Below are positions 33,725 through 43,202 of a stretch of 64,000 nt of DNA, one piece after another (the first letter of the stretch is position 1; every line of letters begins with the position of its first letter). The stretch is from JAFGAS01 sp963809875 (GTDB taxonomy: Bacteria; Desulfobacterota; Zymogenia; Zymogenales; Zymogenaceae), in assembly GCA_963809875.1 (NCBI GenBank), contig CAWELC010000006.1:372001-436000 (forward strand), written 5' to 3'. The translations under genes and the position numbers were made by a program. A model generated the notes under the pieces. It was not told the DNA's origin, searched no databases, and saw nothing but the letters and a program-made list of their open reading frames with translations.

Positions 33725-35602
33725 ATGCCGACCATACAGGCGCTCAAAAAGAAGCATCCCGAGAAGTTTGTTTCGGAGGACGAGGTATTTGCGAACGTCC
33801 ACCGGGGTGACCGGATCTTCATCAGCACGGGGTGCGGGGAGCCGCAGTATCTGGTGGGTGCGCTGATCAAGTTCGTGGAGTCCCACCCGAAGGCGGTGTT
33901 CGACGCGGAGGTATTTCAGGTCTGGACGCTGGGTGTGGCGCCGTACACGGACGACAAGTTCAAGTCGAATTTCAGGCACAACTCGTTTTTCATCGGGAAC
34001 GACACGCGGGGCGCGGTCAACCGGGGTGCGGCGGACTACACGCCGATATTTTTATCGCAGGTGCCGGGTCTTCTGGACCGGCGGATGATACCGGTGGACG
34101 TGGCGCTGGTGCAGGTATCGGTGCCGGACGCGCACGGGTACGTGAGCCTTGGGGTGAGCGTGGATATCGTGAAGGCGGCGGTGCAAAACGCGACGACGGT
34201 GATCGCGCAGGTGAACAGCCGGATGCCGCGGGTGCACGGGGACGGGTTTGTGCACGTGGACGCGATCGACTACATCGTGCCGCACGACGAGGAGCTGCTG
34301 GTCTACGAGGATACGACGCCCGACGAGATAGCGCACGCGATCGGGCGGTACGTGGCGCGGATCGTGCGGGACGGGGACACGATCCAGGTGGGGTACGGGA
34401 GCCTGCCGAACGCGATCATCGCCAATTTGGAGAACAAGGAACATTTAGGGGTGCACACGGAGCTTTTTTCGGACGGGATAGCCGAGCTGATGCAAAAGGG
34501 AGTGATCGACAATTCGAGAAAGACGATCAACCGTGGCAAGACGGTGACGACGTTTTGCATGGGGAGACGCGAGACGTACGATTTCATCAACGACAATCCG
34601 GCGATCGAGTTTCGGACGGTGGACTACACGAACGATCCGCTGGTGATCGCGCAGCACCGGAACATGGTGGCGATCAACAGCGCGCTGGCGGTGGACCTGA
34701 CGGGCCAGGCGACGGCCGAATCGATCGGTACGACGTTTTACAGCGGGATCGGGGGCCAGGCGGACTTCATGCGGGGGGCGATATTGTCGCCGGGAGGCAG
34801 GACGATATTGGCGCTGGCGTCGACGGCGGAGAACGGCAAGGTATCGCGGATCGTGCCTTTTTTGCGGGAGGGGGAGGGGGTGACGCTGAACCGGGGAGAT
34901 ATCCACTACGTGGTGACGGAGTACGGGATCGCGTATCTGCACGGCAAGAACATCCGGGAGCGAGCGATGGAGCTGATCGCGGTGGCGCACCCGGACTTTC
35001 GGTCCAAATTGATCGAGGAGGCCCGGCGCCTGTCACTGATCTACAAGGACCAGGCCTTCATCCCCGGCAAGGAGGGGTGGTACCCCGAGTACATCGAAAA
35101 CTACCGCACGACGGGCTCCGGCCTCACGATCTTCCTCAGGCCGGTCAAGATCAGCGACGAGGGGCTCCTCAAGGACTTCTTCTACGACCTCTCGGACAAA
35201 AGCATCTACCGGCGCTTCTTTACGCTGCGGCCGGATATGCCGCACGAGCGGCTCCAGAGCTACGTCATTATCGACTATACCAAGGAGATGGTCATACTTG
35301 CATCGGTCATGAAGGACGAAAAGGAGGTCATCGTCGGCATGGGGCAGTATATCATAGAGGAGACCTCACTGACGGCGGAGGTTGCCTTCATCGTCAAGGA
35401 CGAGTACCAGAACCGCGGGATCGGCACGGAGATCCTCACGTACCTCACGTATCTTGCCAAGCGGCGAGGACTCACCGGTTTCACGGCGGAGGTCCTGGTC
35501 GAGAACAAGCCCATGATCCACGTATTCGAGAAGACGGGGTTCGACATCGAGAAGCGGGCCTCCGAGGGCGTCTACGAGATGAAGATGAACTTCGTGGATT
35601 AG
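33725..35602 (+). CDS. Acyl-CoA hydrolase/transferase-GNAT fusion, copy 1
   Basis: 625 aa. Residues about 10-440 are an acetyl-CoA hydrolase/CoA-transferase of the 4-hydroxybutyrate CoA-transferase type: IQVGYGSLPNAI, ALAVDLTGQATAESIG, YSGIGGQADFMRGA and VTEYGIAYLHGKNIRERA. Residues about 465-625 are a GNAT acetyltransferase domain with the acetyl-CoA loop NRGIGTE. CoA could be moved between acids or acyl-CoA cleaved, while the GNAT part may acetylate a protein or small molecule. The transferase part uses mostly G-ending codons, the GNAT part C-ending codons. Copies 2 and 3 follow directly. Confidence 0.9.
   Translation: MPTIQALKKKHPEKFVSEDEVFANVHRGDRIFISTGCGEPQYLVGALIKFVESHPKAVFDAEVFQVWTLGVAPYTDDKFKSNFRHNSFFIGNDTRGAVNRGAADYTPIFLSQVPGLLDRRMIPVDVALVQVSVPDAHGYVSLGVSVDIVKAAVQNATTVIAQVNSRMPRVHGDGFVHVDAIDYIVPHDEELLVYEDTTPDEIAHAIGRYVARIVRDGDTIQVGYGSLPNAIIANLENKEHLGVHTELFSDGIAELMQKGVIDNSRKTINRGKTVTTFCMGRRETYDFINDNPAIEFRTVDYTNDPLVIAQHRNMVAINSALAVDLTGQATAESIGTTFYSGIGGQADFMRGAILSPGGRTILALASTAENGKVSRIVPFLREGEGVTLNRGDIHYVVTEYGIAYLHGKNIRERAMELIAVAHPDFRSKLIEEARRLSLIYKDQAFIPGKEGWYPEYIENYRTTGSGLTIFLRPVKISDEGLLKDFFYDLSDKSIYRRFFTLRPDMPHERLQSYVIIDYTKEMVILASVMKDEKEVIVGMGQYIIEETSLTAEVAFIVKDEYQNRGIGTEILTYLTYLAKRRGLTGFTAEVLVENKPMIHVFEKTGFDIEKRASEGVYEMKMNFVD
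33756..35085 (+). repeat. Long direct repeat, first copy
   Basis: About 1.3 kb almost identical to 35655-36985, offset by 1,899-1,900 bases, covering the CoA-transferase part of copies 1 and 2. Only scattered substitutions were seen (for example CAC/CAT near 33807) plus one inserted G in the second copy. Identity falls off sharply in the GNAT part. Confidence 0.9.
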
Positions 35603-35608
35603 GCGGAT

Positions 35609-37496
35609 ATGGCCGAGGACATCGCATACAACATCGAGCAATTGAAATCACGCTATCCCGAGAAGTTTGTTTCGGAGGACGAGGTATTTGCGAACGTCCA
35701 TCGGGGTGACCGGATCTTCATCAGCACGGGGTGCGGGGAGCCGCAGTATCTGGTGGGTGCGCTGATCAAGTTCGTGGAGTCCCACCCGAAGGCGGTGTTC
35801 GACGCGGAGGTATTTCAGGTCTGGACGCTGGGTGTGGCGCCGTACACGGACGACAAGTTCAAGTCGAATTTCAGGCACAACTCGTTTTTCATCGGGAACG
35901 ACACGCGGGGCGCGGTCAACCGGGGTGCGGCGGACTACACGCCGATATTTTTATCGCAGGTGCCGGGTCTGTCTGGACCGGCGGATGATACCGGTGGACG
36001 TGGCGCTGGTGCAGGTATCGGTGCCGGACGCGCACGGGTACGTGAGCCTTGGGGTGAGCGTGGATATCGTGAAGGCGGCGGTGCAAAACGCGACGACGGT
36101 GATCGCGCAGGTGAACAGCCGGATGCCGCGGGTGCACGGGGACGGGTTTGTGCACGTGGACGCGATCGACTACATCGTGCCGCACGACGAGGAGCTGCTG
36201 GTCTACGAGGATACGACGCCCGACGAGATAGCGCACGCGATCGGGCGGTACGTGGCGCGGATCGTGCGGGACGGGGACACGATCCAGGTGGGGTACGGGA
36301 GCCTGCCGAACGCGATCATCGCCAATTTGGAGAACAAGGAACATTTAGGGGTGCACACGGAGCTTTTTTCGGACGGGATAGCCGAGCTGATGCAAAAGGG
36401 AGTGATCGACAATTCGAGAAAGACGATCAACCGCGGCAAGACGGTGACGACGTTTTGCATGGGGAGACGCGAGACGTACGATTTCATCAACGACAATCCG
36501 GCGATCGAGTTTCGGACGGTGGACTACACGAACGATCCGCTGGTGATTGCGCAGCACCGGAACATGGTGGCGATCAACAGCGCGCTGGCGGTGGACCTGA
36601 CGGGCCAGGCGACGGCCGAATCGATCGGTACGACGTTTTACAGCGGGATCGGGGGCCAGGCGGACTTCATGCGGGGCGCGATATTGTCGCCGGGAGGCAG
36701 GACGATATTGGCGCTGGCGTCGACGGCGGAGAACGGCAAGGTATCGCGGATCGTGCCGTTTTTGCGGGAGGGGGAGGGGGTGACGCTGAACCGGGGAGAT
36801 ATCCACTACGTGGTGACGGAGTACGGGATCGCGTATCTGCACGGCAAGAACATCCGGGAGCGAGCGATGGAGCTGATCGCGGTGGCGCACCCGGACTTTC
36901 GGTCCAAATTGATCGAGGAGGCCAGGCGGCTGTCGCTCATCTACAAGGACCAGGCCTTCATCCCCGGCAAGGAGGGGTGGTACCCCGAACAGTTGGAGGC
37001 GTATCGGACGACCGGGGAAGGGCTTACGCTATTCATGCGGCCGGTCAAGATCAGCGACGAGGGGCTCCTCAAGGACTTCTTCTACGACCTCTCGGACACG
37101 AGCATCTACCGGCGCTTCTTCATCTACCTCATCTCCATGCCCCATGAGAAGCTGCAGAAGTTCGTGGTGATCGACTACACGCGGGAGACGGTGATCCTGG
37201 CGACGCGTGAGGTTGAGGGCCGCGAGATCATCGTCGGCATGGGGCAGTATATTATCGACCGTCTCTCGCTGACGGCCGAGGTGGCGTTCCTCGTTCGCGA
37301 TTCGTATCAGAACCGGGGGATCGGAACCGAGCTCCTCGAACATCTGATGTATCTTGCCAAAAAACAGGGTCTGCTGGGCTTTACCGCGGAAGTGCTGCCT
37401 GAAAATACGCCGATGCTCCATATCTTCGAGGAAAACGGGTTCGAGCTGACCCGGAAGAGCCTCGGCGGCGTCATAATCCTCAAACGCGACTTTTGA
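35609..37496 (+). CDS. Acyl-CoA hydrolase/transferase-GNAT fusion, copy 2 (frameshifted)
   Basis: 628 aa after correction, the same two-domain plan as copy 1. The N-terminal 15 residues (MAEDIAYNIEQLKSR) and the GNAT domain (about 160 residues, with NRGIGTELLEHL) differ from copy 1, but the transferase part is almost identical at DNA level. At about 35970 copy 2 reads GTCTGTCTGG where copy 1 has GTCTTCTGG, a single inserted G that shifts the frame: direct internal proof of a one-base insertion. Seven bases separate it from copy 1. It probably has its own acyl specificity in the GNAT part. Confidence 0.88.
35655..36985 (+). repeat. Long direct repeat, second copy
   Basis: Partner of 33756-35085. 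The abrupt fall in identity at both ends, while the genes continue to align at protein level, indicates gene conversion or recombination between existing paralogues rather than a fresh whole-gene duplication. Confidence 0.9.
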
Positions 37497-37582
37497 CACC
37501 CGGCGCTTTGTGCGTCATGGGCGCACCGGGGGCTCGGGATTGAACCCGGGGCATGCCGCTGCCCCGGTTTCGTGAGGGCCCG

Positions 37583-39452
37583 ATGAGAGCGGTTAGCGTA
37601 AAGAAGCTCTACGCCGAAAAGGTCCGGCCCGCCCAGGAGGCCGTCGCCCTCATCCGCAGGGGAGACCGGGTCTTCGTCGGCGGGGGCTGCGGCCGCCCTG
37701 CCTTCCTGGTCGGGTCGCTCGCGGCCCATGCCCTGGCCCACCCGTCGCCGGTCTCTCCCGATCACGTCTATCAGATCTACTCCTTCGGTGTCGTCCCCGG
37801 GGACGAAAGCCCGTTTGACGACAATTTCAGGGAGAATATCTTCTTTATCGGGCGTGACCAGCGCGACTGCGTCGCGCGGCGCAGCGCCGACTATTCCCCA
37901 CTCTTTCTCTCGCAGGTCCCGGACTACTTCAAGCGCAGGTCGATCGACCTTGACGCCGCGCTCATCCAGGTCTCACCGCCGGACGCCTACGGCTATATGA
38001 GCCTGGGCGTCAGCGTCGACATAACGAAGGCCGCCGTCGGCAACGCGCGGCTCGTCATCGCCCAGGTGAACAGCCGGATGCCGCGGGTGCACGGGGACGC
38101 GTTTGTCTCCATCCGGGACGTCGACGTGGTCGTCCCCCGCGACGAAGAGCTGCCGGAATATACCGAGAAGGCTCCCGGCGAGATCGCCCAGCGGATCGGG
38201 GCCTTCGTCTCACCCATCATACGGGACGGCGACACGATCCAGGTGGGCTACGGGAGCATCCCGAACGCGATCCTCGCCCACCTCGGAAACAAAAAGCACC
38301 TGGGCATCCACACGGAGCTGTTGACCGACGGGCTGGTGGACCTGATCAAGAAAGGCGTCGTGGACAATTCCGGCAAGGGGATCGACGAGGGGAAATCCGT
38401 CGTGAGCTTTTGCATGGGGACACGGCCGACCTACCGCTACATCCACGATAACCCCGGCATCGAGTTTCGGACCTCCGACTACACCAACAACCCGCTGGTG
38501 ATCGCGCGGGCCAACCGGATGACCGCGATAAACACGGCGCTGGCCGTCGACCTGACCGGCCAGGCGACGGCCGAATCGATCGGGCATACGTTCTACAGCG
38601 GGATCGGGGGGCTGGCCGACTTCATGCGGGGGGCGATCCTCTCACCGGGGGGACGGACGATCCTGACGCTGCCGTCCACCGCCGAAGACGGGCTGGTCTC
38701 TCGGATCGTCCCGCTGCTGCCGGACGGGTCGGGGGTGACGCTCGGCCGGGGCGACGTCCACTACGTGGTGACGGAGTACGGGATCGCGTACCTGGCGGGC
38801 AAGAACATCCGGGAGCGTGCGATGGAGCTGATCGCGGTGGCCCACCCCGATTTTCGGCCCGTGGCTCATCGAGGAGGCGAGGCGCCTGTGCCTCATCTAT
38901 CCCGACCAGGTCTTCGTCCCGGGCAAAGGCGGGCAATACCCGGAGCACCTGGAGCGCTACCGGACGCTCGCCGGGGGCCTGACGATCCTGTTTCGGCCCG
39001 TCAGGATCAGCGACGAGCCGCTGCTCAAGGACTTCTTCTACGCGCTCTCGCCGGAGTCCCTCTACCGGCGCTTCTTTTCGAGGCGCCAGGACATGCCCCA
39101 CGAGATACTCCAGCGGTTTGCCGCCATCGACTTTACCAGCGAGATGATCGTGCTTGCCACGATCATGCTGGAGCACAAGGAGATCGTCATCGGGATGGGC
39201 CAGTACAAGATCGACGAGGCGACGCGGACGGCCGAGGCCGCCATGGTCATCCGGGACGACTATCAGGGCAAGGGGATCGGGACGGCGATGGCAGACCAGC
39301 TCGTCTACCTCGCTCGTCGCCAGGGGCTGGTGGCGTTCACGGCCGACGTCTTCGAGGACAACTCGCCGATGCTCAGGATCTTCGAGAAGTCGGGCTTTGC
39401 CGTGGACCGGAAGGCCGAGTACGGGGTCTGCAAGATGCGGATGAATTTCTAG
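37583..39452 (+). CDS. Acyl-CoA hydrolase/transferase-GNAT fusion, copy 3 (frameshifted)
   Basis: 622 aa after correction. A divergent third copy: IQVGYGSIPNAI, ALAVDLTGQATAESIG, YSGIGGLADFMRGA and VTEYGIAYLAGKNIRERA in the transferase part, and a GNAT domain with GKGIGTAMADQL. ATG at 37583 after GAGGGCCC is preferred to ATG at 37553. An extra C in CGGCCCGTGG (38855-38864) shifts the frame; correction reads HPDFRPWLIEEARRL. Codon use is mainly C-ending, but short blocks match copies 1 and 2 exactly (for example near 38066-38100), suggesting local conversion. Confidence 0.87.
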
Positions 39453-39539
39453 AGCCACCCGATTTGACAGGGAGTCCAACGGAAGAAAAAGGAAATTTAC
39501 GAGACGAGGCCCTGTCGGCCGTGTGGTCCGCTAAATATG

Positions 39540-39568
39540 TTGTCACACGCGCGGTAACGTATTATAAT
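39540..39568 (+). promoter_or_regulatory. Sigma-70-like promoter for a small lipoprotein
   Basis: TTGTCA (39540-39545), 17-base spacer, TATAAT (39563-39568), about 107 bases before the ATG. Eleven of twelve hexamer bases match consensus. Confidence 0.65.
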
Positions 39569-39674
39569 TACTATATGGCGCGGAAGTTGGAAGTCCGAAG
39601 CTTGCGAGAGCCTGCGAATCTATATCACTGCGTATGGCCTCGGATTCACTCAGAGATAACTATATAGGTGTTTT

Positions 39675-40055
39675 ATGAAAAAGAGAATAGTGATCCCGTT
39701 GCTGCTCCTGTCGATGATTTTTATACTCTCGTGCATCTACGGCGGAGTGACGCCGTCCTTCATCGGATCGGATAGGCTGGGAAGGGTATGGTATGAGCAT
39801 GAAGCGGGATGGAATGGAGTCTGGACCCGGAGGGGTTACAGCAATGTGTTCGATGCGACCTGGACGAAAGGAGGCACAGGCGGTACGGCGGTCCTCATTA
39901 TTGACATACGCGGTAATTTCGTGAAAATCGAAAGACGCGGAAATGACGGGACCGTCATCCACTACACCGGCTACCTCTCGCCCGACGGAACAAGGGCCAG
40001 TGGAACCGTGCAGCCGTCGGACGGAGTGACCTGGGACGCGACCATCACCAGGTAG
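39675..40055 (+). CDS. Small predicted lipoprotein
   Basis: 126 aa. MKKRIVIPLLLLSMIFILSC is a lipoprotein signal with lipobox ILSC at residues 17-20, so the mature chain is lipid-anchored in the envelope. The mature part has short beta-strand-like segments (GRVWYEHEAGWNGVWTRRG, NVFDATWTKGG, VKIERRGNDGTVIHYTGYL), suggesting a small beta-barrel or sandwich. No family recognised. Single gene under its own promoter. Confidence 0.7.
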   Translation: MKKRIVIPLLLLSMIFILSCIYGGVTPSFIGSDRLGRVWYEHEAGWNGVWTRRGYSNVFDATWTKGGTGGTAVLIIDIRGNFVKIERRGNDGTVIHYTGYLSPDGTRASGTVQPSDGVTWDATITR

Positions 40056-40275
40056 TACAGGATCGGCTCTATCGCGGCGGGGCGGTGTCAAGAAACGGAC
40101 AGAGAGACCGTATAGCTTCGGGTCCCGTCGGTCCTCAAAGCCTTAAGGCCACTGCCGCGCACGATTCCTCCCGGCAGAGACACCGCGTCGGACGCCGGCC
40201 CTCGCCGAAGTCGCCGTTGACGGATCCCTCTCGCCTCCCGGGGTCCGGTCACCCCAAAGAGCAGCCCTCGATAAA

Positions 40276-40305
40276 GCAATGGGCGGCCGAACGGCCGCCC
40301 ATTGC
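40276..40305. terminator. Perfect hairpin between convergent genes
   Basis: Thirteen-base stem GCAATGGGCGGCC/GGCCGCCCATTGC with loop GAAC. There is no T-run, so it may be an mRNA end-protecting structure. It lies between the lipoprotein gene and leftward arsM. Confidence 0.55.
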
Positions 40306-40340
40306 AGTCAGTATATGAGGTCAAAACCGACTCCTCGTCG

Positions 40341-41223
40341 TCAACAACAGCCCCCACTGTTTACCCTTTTAGCGCCGCCCGGCTTCCTGGCGGAAATCTT
40401 GACGCTGGTGACGTAGGGCTTTCCGTCGTCCACAAAACCCTGCTTTTTGGCCTCCTCGATCATCGGGGCCATGTCGGGGTCGGACATGAGCCACTCGGTG
40501 GGATAGGGGGTCTCGTTTTCGACCGTAACGGATTCGAAACCCCGCGCCCGCAATCGCCCCCAGGTAATCCTCCCTCTTGAGCGCCCCCGCTATGCAGGCA
40601 GTGTAGGCGTCGACGGACTCTTTCAGGGACGGGGGGATGTCCCTAACCGTGACGAGGTCCGATACCATGAGCCTGCCCCCCGGCGCGAGCACACGGAAGG
40701 CCTCGCGAAATACCCTGGATTTATCCGGCGCCAGGTTGATGACGCAATTGGATATGATCGCGTCCACCGTGTTATCCTCGACGGGAAGGTCTTCGATCTC
40801 CCCCTGGCGGAACTCGACGTTTCCGAAATCGCCTTTCCTGGCGTTTTCCCGGGCCTTGTCGATCATCTCCGTGGTCATATCGACCCCGATGACCTTTCCC
40901 GTCGGCCCCACCAGCCTCGAGGCGATGAAGCAGTCGACGCCCCCACCCGAGCCGAGGTCAAGCACCACCTCGCCCGGAGCCAGCGAGGCCAGGGCCACCG
41001 GGTTGCCGCAGCCCAGCCCCATGTTGGCGCCCTCGGGGATCGACCTGAGCTCCTCGTCGGAATAGCCGATTACCTTGGCGATGGCGTCGGCGGAGTTCGC
41101 GGGGCCGCAGCATGACTGCACCGCTTCCGGGGCGGAGCAGCCGCAGCCGCACCCGCCGGTCCTGGCCGCGGCCACTTTGCCGTATCGTTCTTTCACACTC
41201 TTTTTGATTTCAGTCTCGTTCAT
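40341..41223 (-). CDS. arsM: ArsM, arsenite S-adenosylmethionine methyltransferase (frameshifted)
   Basis: Methylates trivalent arsenic. Seen: VLDLGSGGGVDCFIA (SAM site with conserved cysteine), GVDMTTEMIDKARENA, ISNCVINLAPDK (second arsenic-binding cysteine) and a cysteine-rich N-terminus (GGCGCGCSAP, SCCG), with CC at the very end. One extra C near 40549 shifts the frame after AIAGAGF; correction continues ESVTVENETPYPTEWLMSDP to a stop at 40341, giving 293 aa. It is the last gene of a leftward operon behind an HgcC-like regulator gene and a membrane methyltransferase gene. Confidence 0.88.
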
Positions 41224-41354
41224 ATCTCACTTCTCCTTTTTGGTTCTCAACATTTCCATCGTCGGGACAGAACGCATTCCCGGCCGTATCGGGGGCCCGG
41301 GCCCCGGGAGCCACGATTTCCACGATACGGTTTTCCCGCCGGTCATTTAAGCGA

Positions 41355-42098
41355 TCACCCGGCCGACCGCGAGCCGTCCCTGGGCGGGATCCGGTACGGG
41401 ATAAGCATGGGCACCTGCCGTTGGTAGCGCCGGTATGAATCGCCGAACTCCGCCACGAGGTCGCGCTCCTCCAGCACCGAAGCGACCACGATCCAGCCCG
41501 TCCAGAGAATATCGAATAGCAGCCGGTCGGCCGTCAAATCAGGATACGACCAGATCATCAGCACGATCAAAAGATAGAGGGGATGGCGCACCCAGCGGTA
41601 CGGTCCGGCAGCCGCCAGGGGCATCGGCCTGGGATCTCTTCCTTTAAGGCGATTAATGATAGGCCTAACCCCGAAGGCGTCAAAATATGCCAGCGACCTG
41701 ACGCCCCAGACGAAGCCGGCCATACATACAACCGGGACCGCGCGCAGCAGCCACCGCGCGACGCCGTGGGCCGACGCGATCATCGCAGAAGACTCCTGCC
41801 AGAAGACAACGACTGTTATGAGAATGACGCCGGAGGCGATCGTATAGAGGACGCCGAAATATTCCGGGGCGACCAACCGGGCGACCCGGGTCCGGAATGA
41901 TCTACGGATCATAGTGCTGTGCTGGATGAAAAAGGCGAGCGAGAATCCCGCGTCGAGCCACAGCAGGCCGCGGGGACTCAACCCCAGGTCTACGAGCCCC
42001 AGGGGGCCGACGATAAGAAAGACGAGAAAACCCAGCAGCGAGATCCAGCCCACGACACTGGTCAGGCGGACCATCAGCTGCGCAACACGCCTGTTCAT
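41355..42098 (-). CDS. NnrU/isoprenylcysteine methyltransferase-like membrane protein
   Basis: 247 aa with about six hydrophobic segments. The C-terminal AAAGPYRWVRHPLYLLIVLM and LEERDLVAEFGDSYRRYQRQV are the ICMT-type SAM-binding motifs. ATG at 42098 (MNRRVAQ) is chosen because AAGGAGACGTAT precedes it. It sits between the HgcC-like gene and arsM, which suggests a role in metal(loid) methylation or in modifying a membrane substrate. Related in its C-terminus to the protein at 20.4-20.9 kb. Confidence 0.78.
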   Translation of the reverse strand: MNRRVAQLMVRLTSVVGWISLLGFLVFLIVGPLGLVDLGLSPRGLLWLDAGFSLAFFIQHSTMIRRSFRTRVARLVAPEYFGVLYTIASGVILITVVVFWQESSAMIASAHGVARWLLRAVPVVCMAGFVWGVRSLAYFDAFGVRPIINRLKGRDPRPMPLAAAGPYRWVRHPLYLLIVLMIWSYPDLTADRLLFDILWTGWIVVASVLEERDLVAEFGDSYRRYQRQVPMLIPYRIPPRDGSRSAG

Positions 42099-42192
42099 AT
42101 ACGTCTCCTTCGGAATGTACCCCATGCGGGAAAGGTGCTCCCAACGGGGATTTGAATAAACCGCCCACGCGGAGATCCGGTCGCCTGCCCGC

Positions 42193-42468
42193 CTACAGGA
42201 TATCCTTCATGACGGGGCCGAGCAGGTCTTTGACGGCGCCGGCGAAGGCATCGATTTTCATCAGCGCGATGCAGCAGACTACCCCGTCCTTCTCCATGCT
42301 GACCACGGCCAGCTTATCGCCCGCGCCGATCCCCGCCTGCTCCCTGATCTCTTTGGGCAGCACCATCTGGCCCCGCTCGTCGACGGTAACGATGGACTGG
42401 ACCCGGCAGCAGGATGGGTTGGCCGCCTCGGCGGGTTTCCCCTTTTTGCCCGGTATTTCTTTTGTCAT
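42193..42468 (-). CDS. AbrB/SpoVT-type protein resembling HgcAB-associated HgcC
   Basis: 91 aa. A single swapped-hairpin AbrB/MazE DNA-binding domain is preceded by NPSCCRVQSIVTVDERGQMVLPKEI and followed by VVCCIALMKIDAFAGAVKDLLGP. The paired CC motifs at both ends suggest that the protein senses a thiol-reactive metal or metalloid. This arrangement matches my recollection of HgcC-type proteins found near mercury-methylation and arsM genes. ATG at 42468 follows GGAG. It heads the operon with the membrane methyltransferase and arsM, and probably controls it through the repeat at 42511. Confidence 0.72.
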   Translation of the reverse strand: MTKEIPGKKGKPAEAANPSCCRVQSIVTVDERGQMVLPKEIREQAGIGAGDKLAVVSMEKDGVVCCIALMKIDAFAGAVKDLLGPVMKDIL

Positions 42469-42510
42469 GGGTCGCTCCATACTGTTGTAAGTGAACATAG
42501 CAAAGTAGGT

Positions 42511-42532
42511 ATATTCAGAATAATCAGAATAT
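42511..42532. promoter_or_regulatory. AT-rich candidate operator of the arsM operon
   Basis: ATATTC...GAATAT inverted repeat (42511-42516 with 42527-42532) containing a direct repeat TCAGAATA (42514-42521 and 42524-42531). AT-rich island in GC-rich surroundings, 43 bases upstream of the operon's first start, in the position of an ArsR- or AbrB-type operator. Confidence 0.5.
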
Positions 42533-42651
42533 ACTGATAATACCAATCATGCTCCCCCCTGTCAAGCATTTTTTTTCGCGCCGCGTACAAGTGACGGAAT
42601 GTCGTGCTAATCGGATGAAGCGCCGTATTCTGACGAAACGCATCTTGCTCC

Positions 42652-42679
42652 TTGACAACCGTCTCCCCTGTAGTATGCT
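42652..42679 (+). promoter_or_regulatory. Sigma-70-like promoter for the NfeD-like gene
   Basis: TTGACA (42652-42657, perfect), 16-base spacer, TATGCT (42674-42679), 48 bases before the ATG. Confidence 0.55.
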
Positions 42680-42727
42680 GAGAATCTCTTGTTTCCCTTC
42701 ACTTTTCATTACGCCGGGATTCGCGTT

Positions 42728-43180
42728 ATGACGCCTGCCACTGAGATCTGGTGGATCTGGGCGGCCGCGGGGATTGGGCTGGCCGCCATTGAGATCGTCG
42801 TGCCGGGTTTCTTTATCCTCCCGTTCGGAATCGGGGCGATGGTCGCGGGGCTTCTGGCCTATGAGGGCTACGGCACCGGGGTCCAGTGGGCGGCGTTCGC
42901 GGTCGTGTCCGGCGTGCTGTCGGCCTTCTCCCTGGTCATTGCGAAGAAAATCGCCGGGAGGAAGCGGCCGGGGTTCGGCCCGAGCCGAATGGTCGGCATG
43001 CGGGGGCCGATCACGATCGCCGTGGATAACGTGAAGGGCACGGGCCATGTCCGACTCGGGGGCGAGCTCTGGAGGGCCCTGAGCGAATCGGGCGCAGATA
43101 TCCGCGTTGGGGTCGTCGTTGAGGTGGTGGCCGTCAGCGGGATCCGCGTTGTGGTCAGGGAGGTCCGGACGGAAGGATGA
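42728..43180 (+). CDS. NfeD-like membrane protein
   Basis: 150 aa. Three transmembrane helices in the first 75 residues (IWAAAGIGLAAIEIVVPGFF is characteristic of the family) followed by a C-terminal OB-fold domain (GMRGPITIAVDN, GHVRLGGELWRALSE, VVEVVAVSGIRVVV). NfeD-like proteins usually act with SPFH/stomatin proteins at membrane microdomains; no stomatin gene is adjacent. The reading frame ends 23 bases before the convergent MgtA gene. Confidence 0.88.
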   Translation: MTPATEIWWIWAAAGIGLAAIEIVVPGFFILPFGIGAMVAGLLAYEGYGTGVQWAAFAVVSGVLSAFSLVIAKKIAGRKRPGFGPSRMVGMRGPITIAVDNVKGTGHVRLGGELWRALSESGADIRVGVVVEVVAVSGIRVVVREVRTEG

Positions 43181-43202
43181 GCGGGGGTGTGCCGGGAAAC
43201 GA

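Noticed and set aside
33725..36985. Assembly duplication of one CoA-transferase gene
   Set aside because: The two genes have different N-termini and different GNAT domains plus scattered substitutions, so both are probably real; read depth should still be checked.
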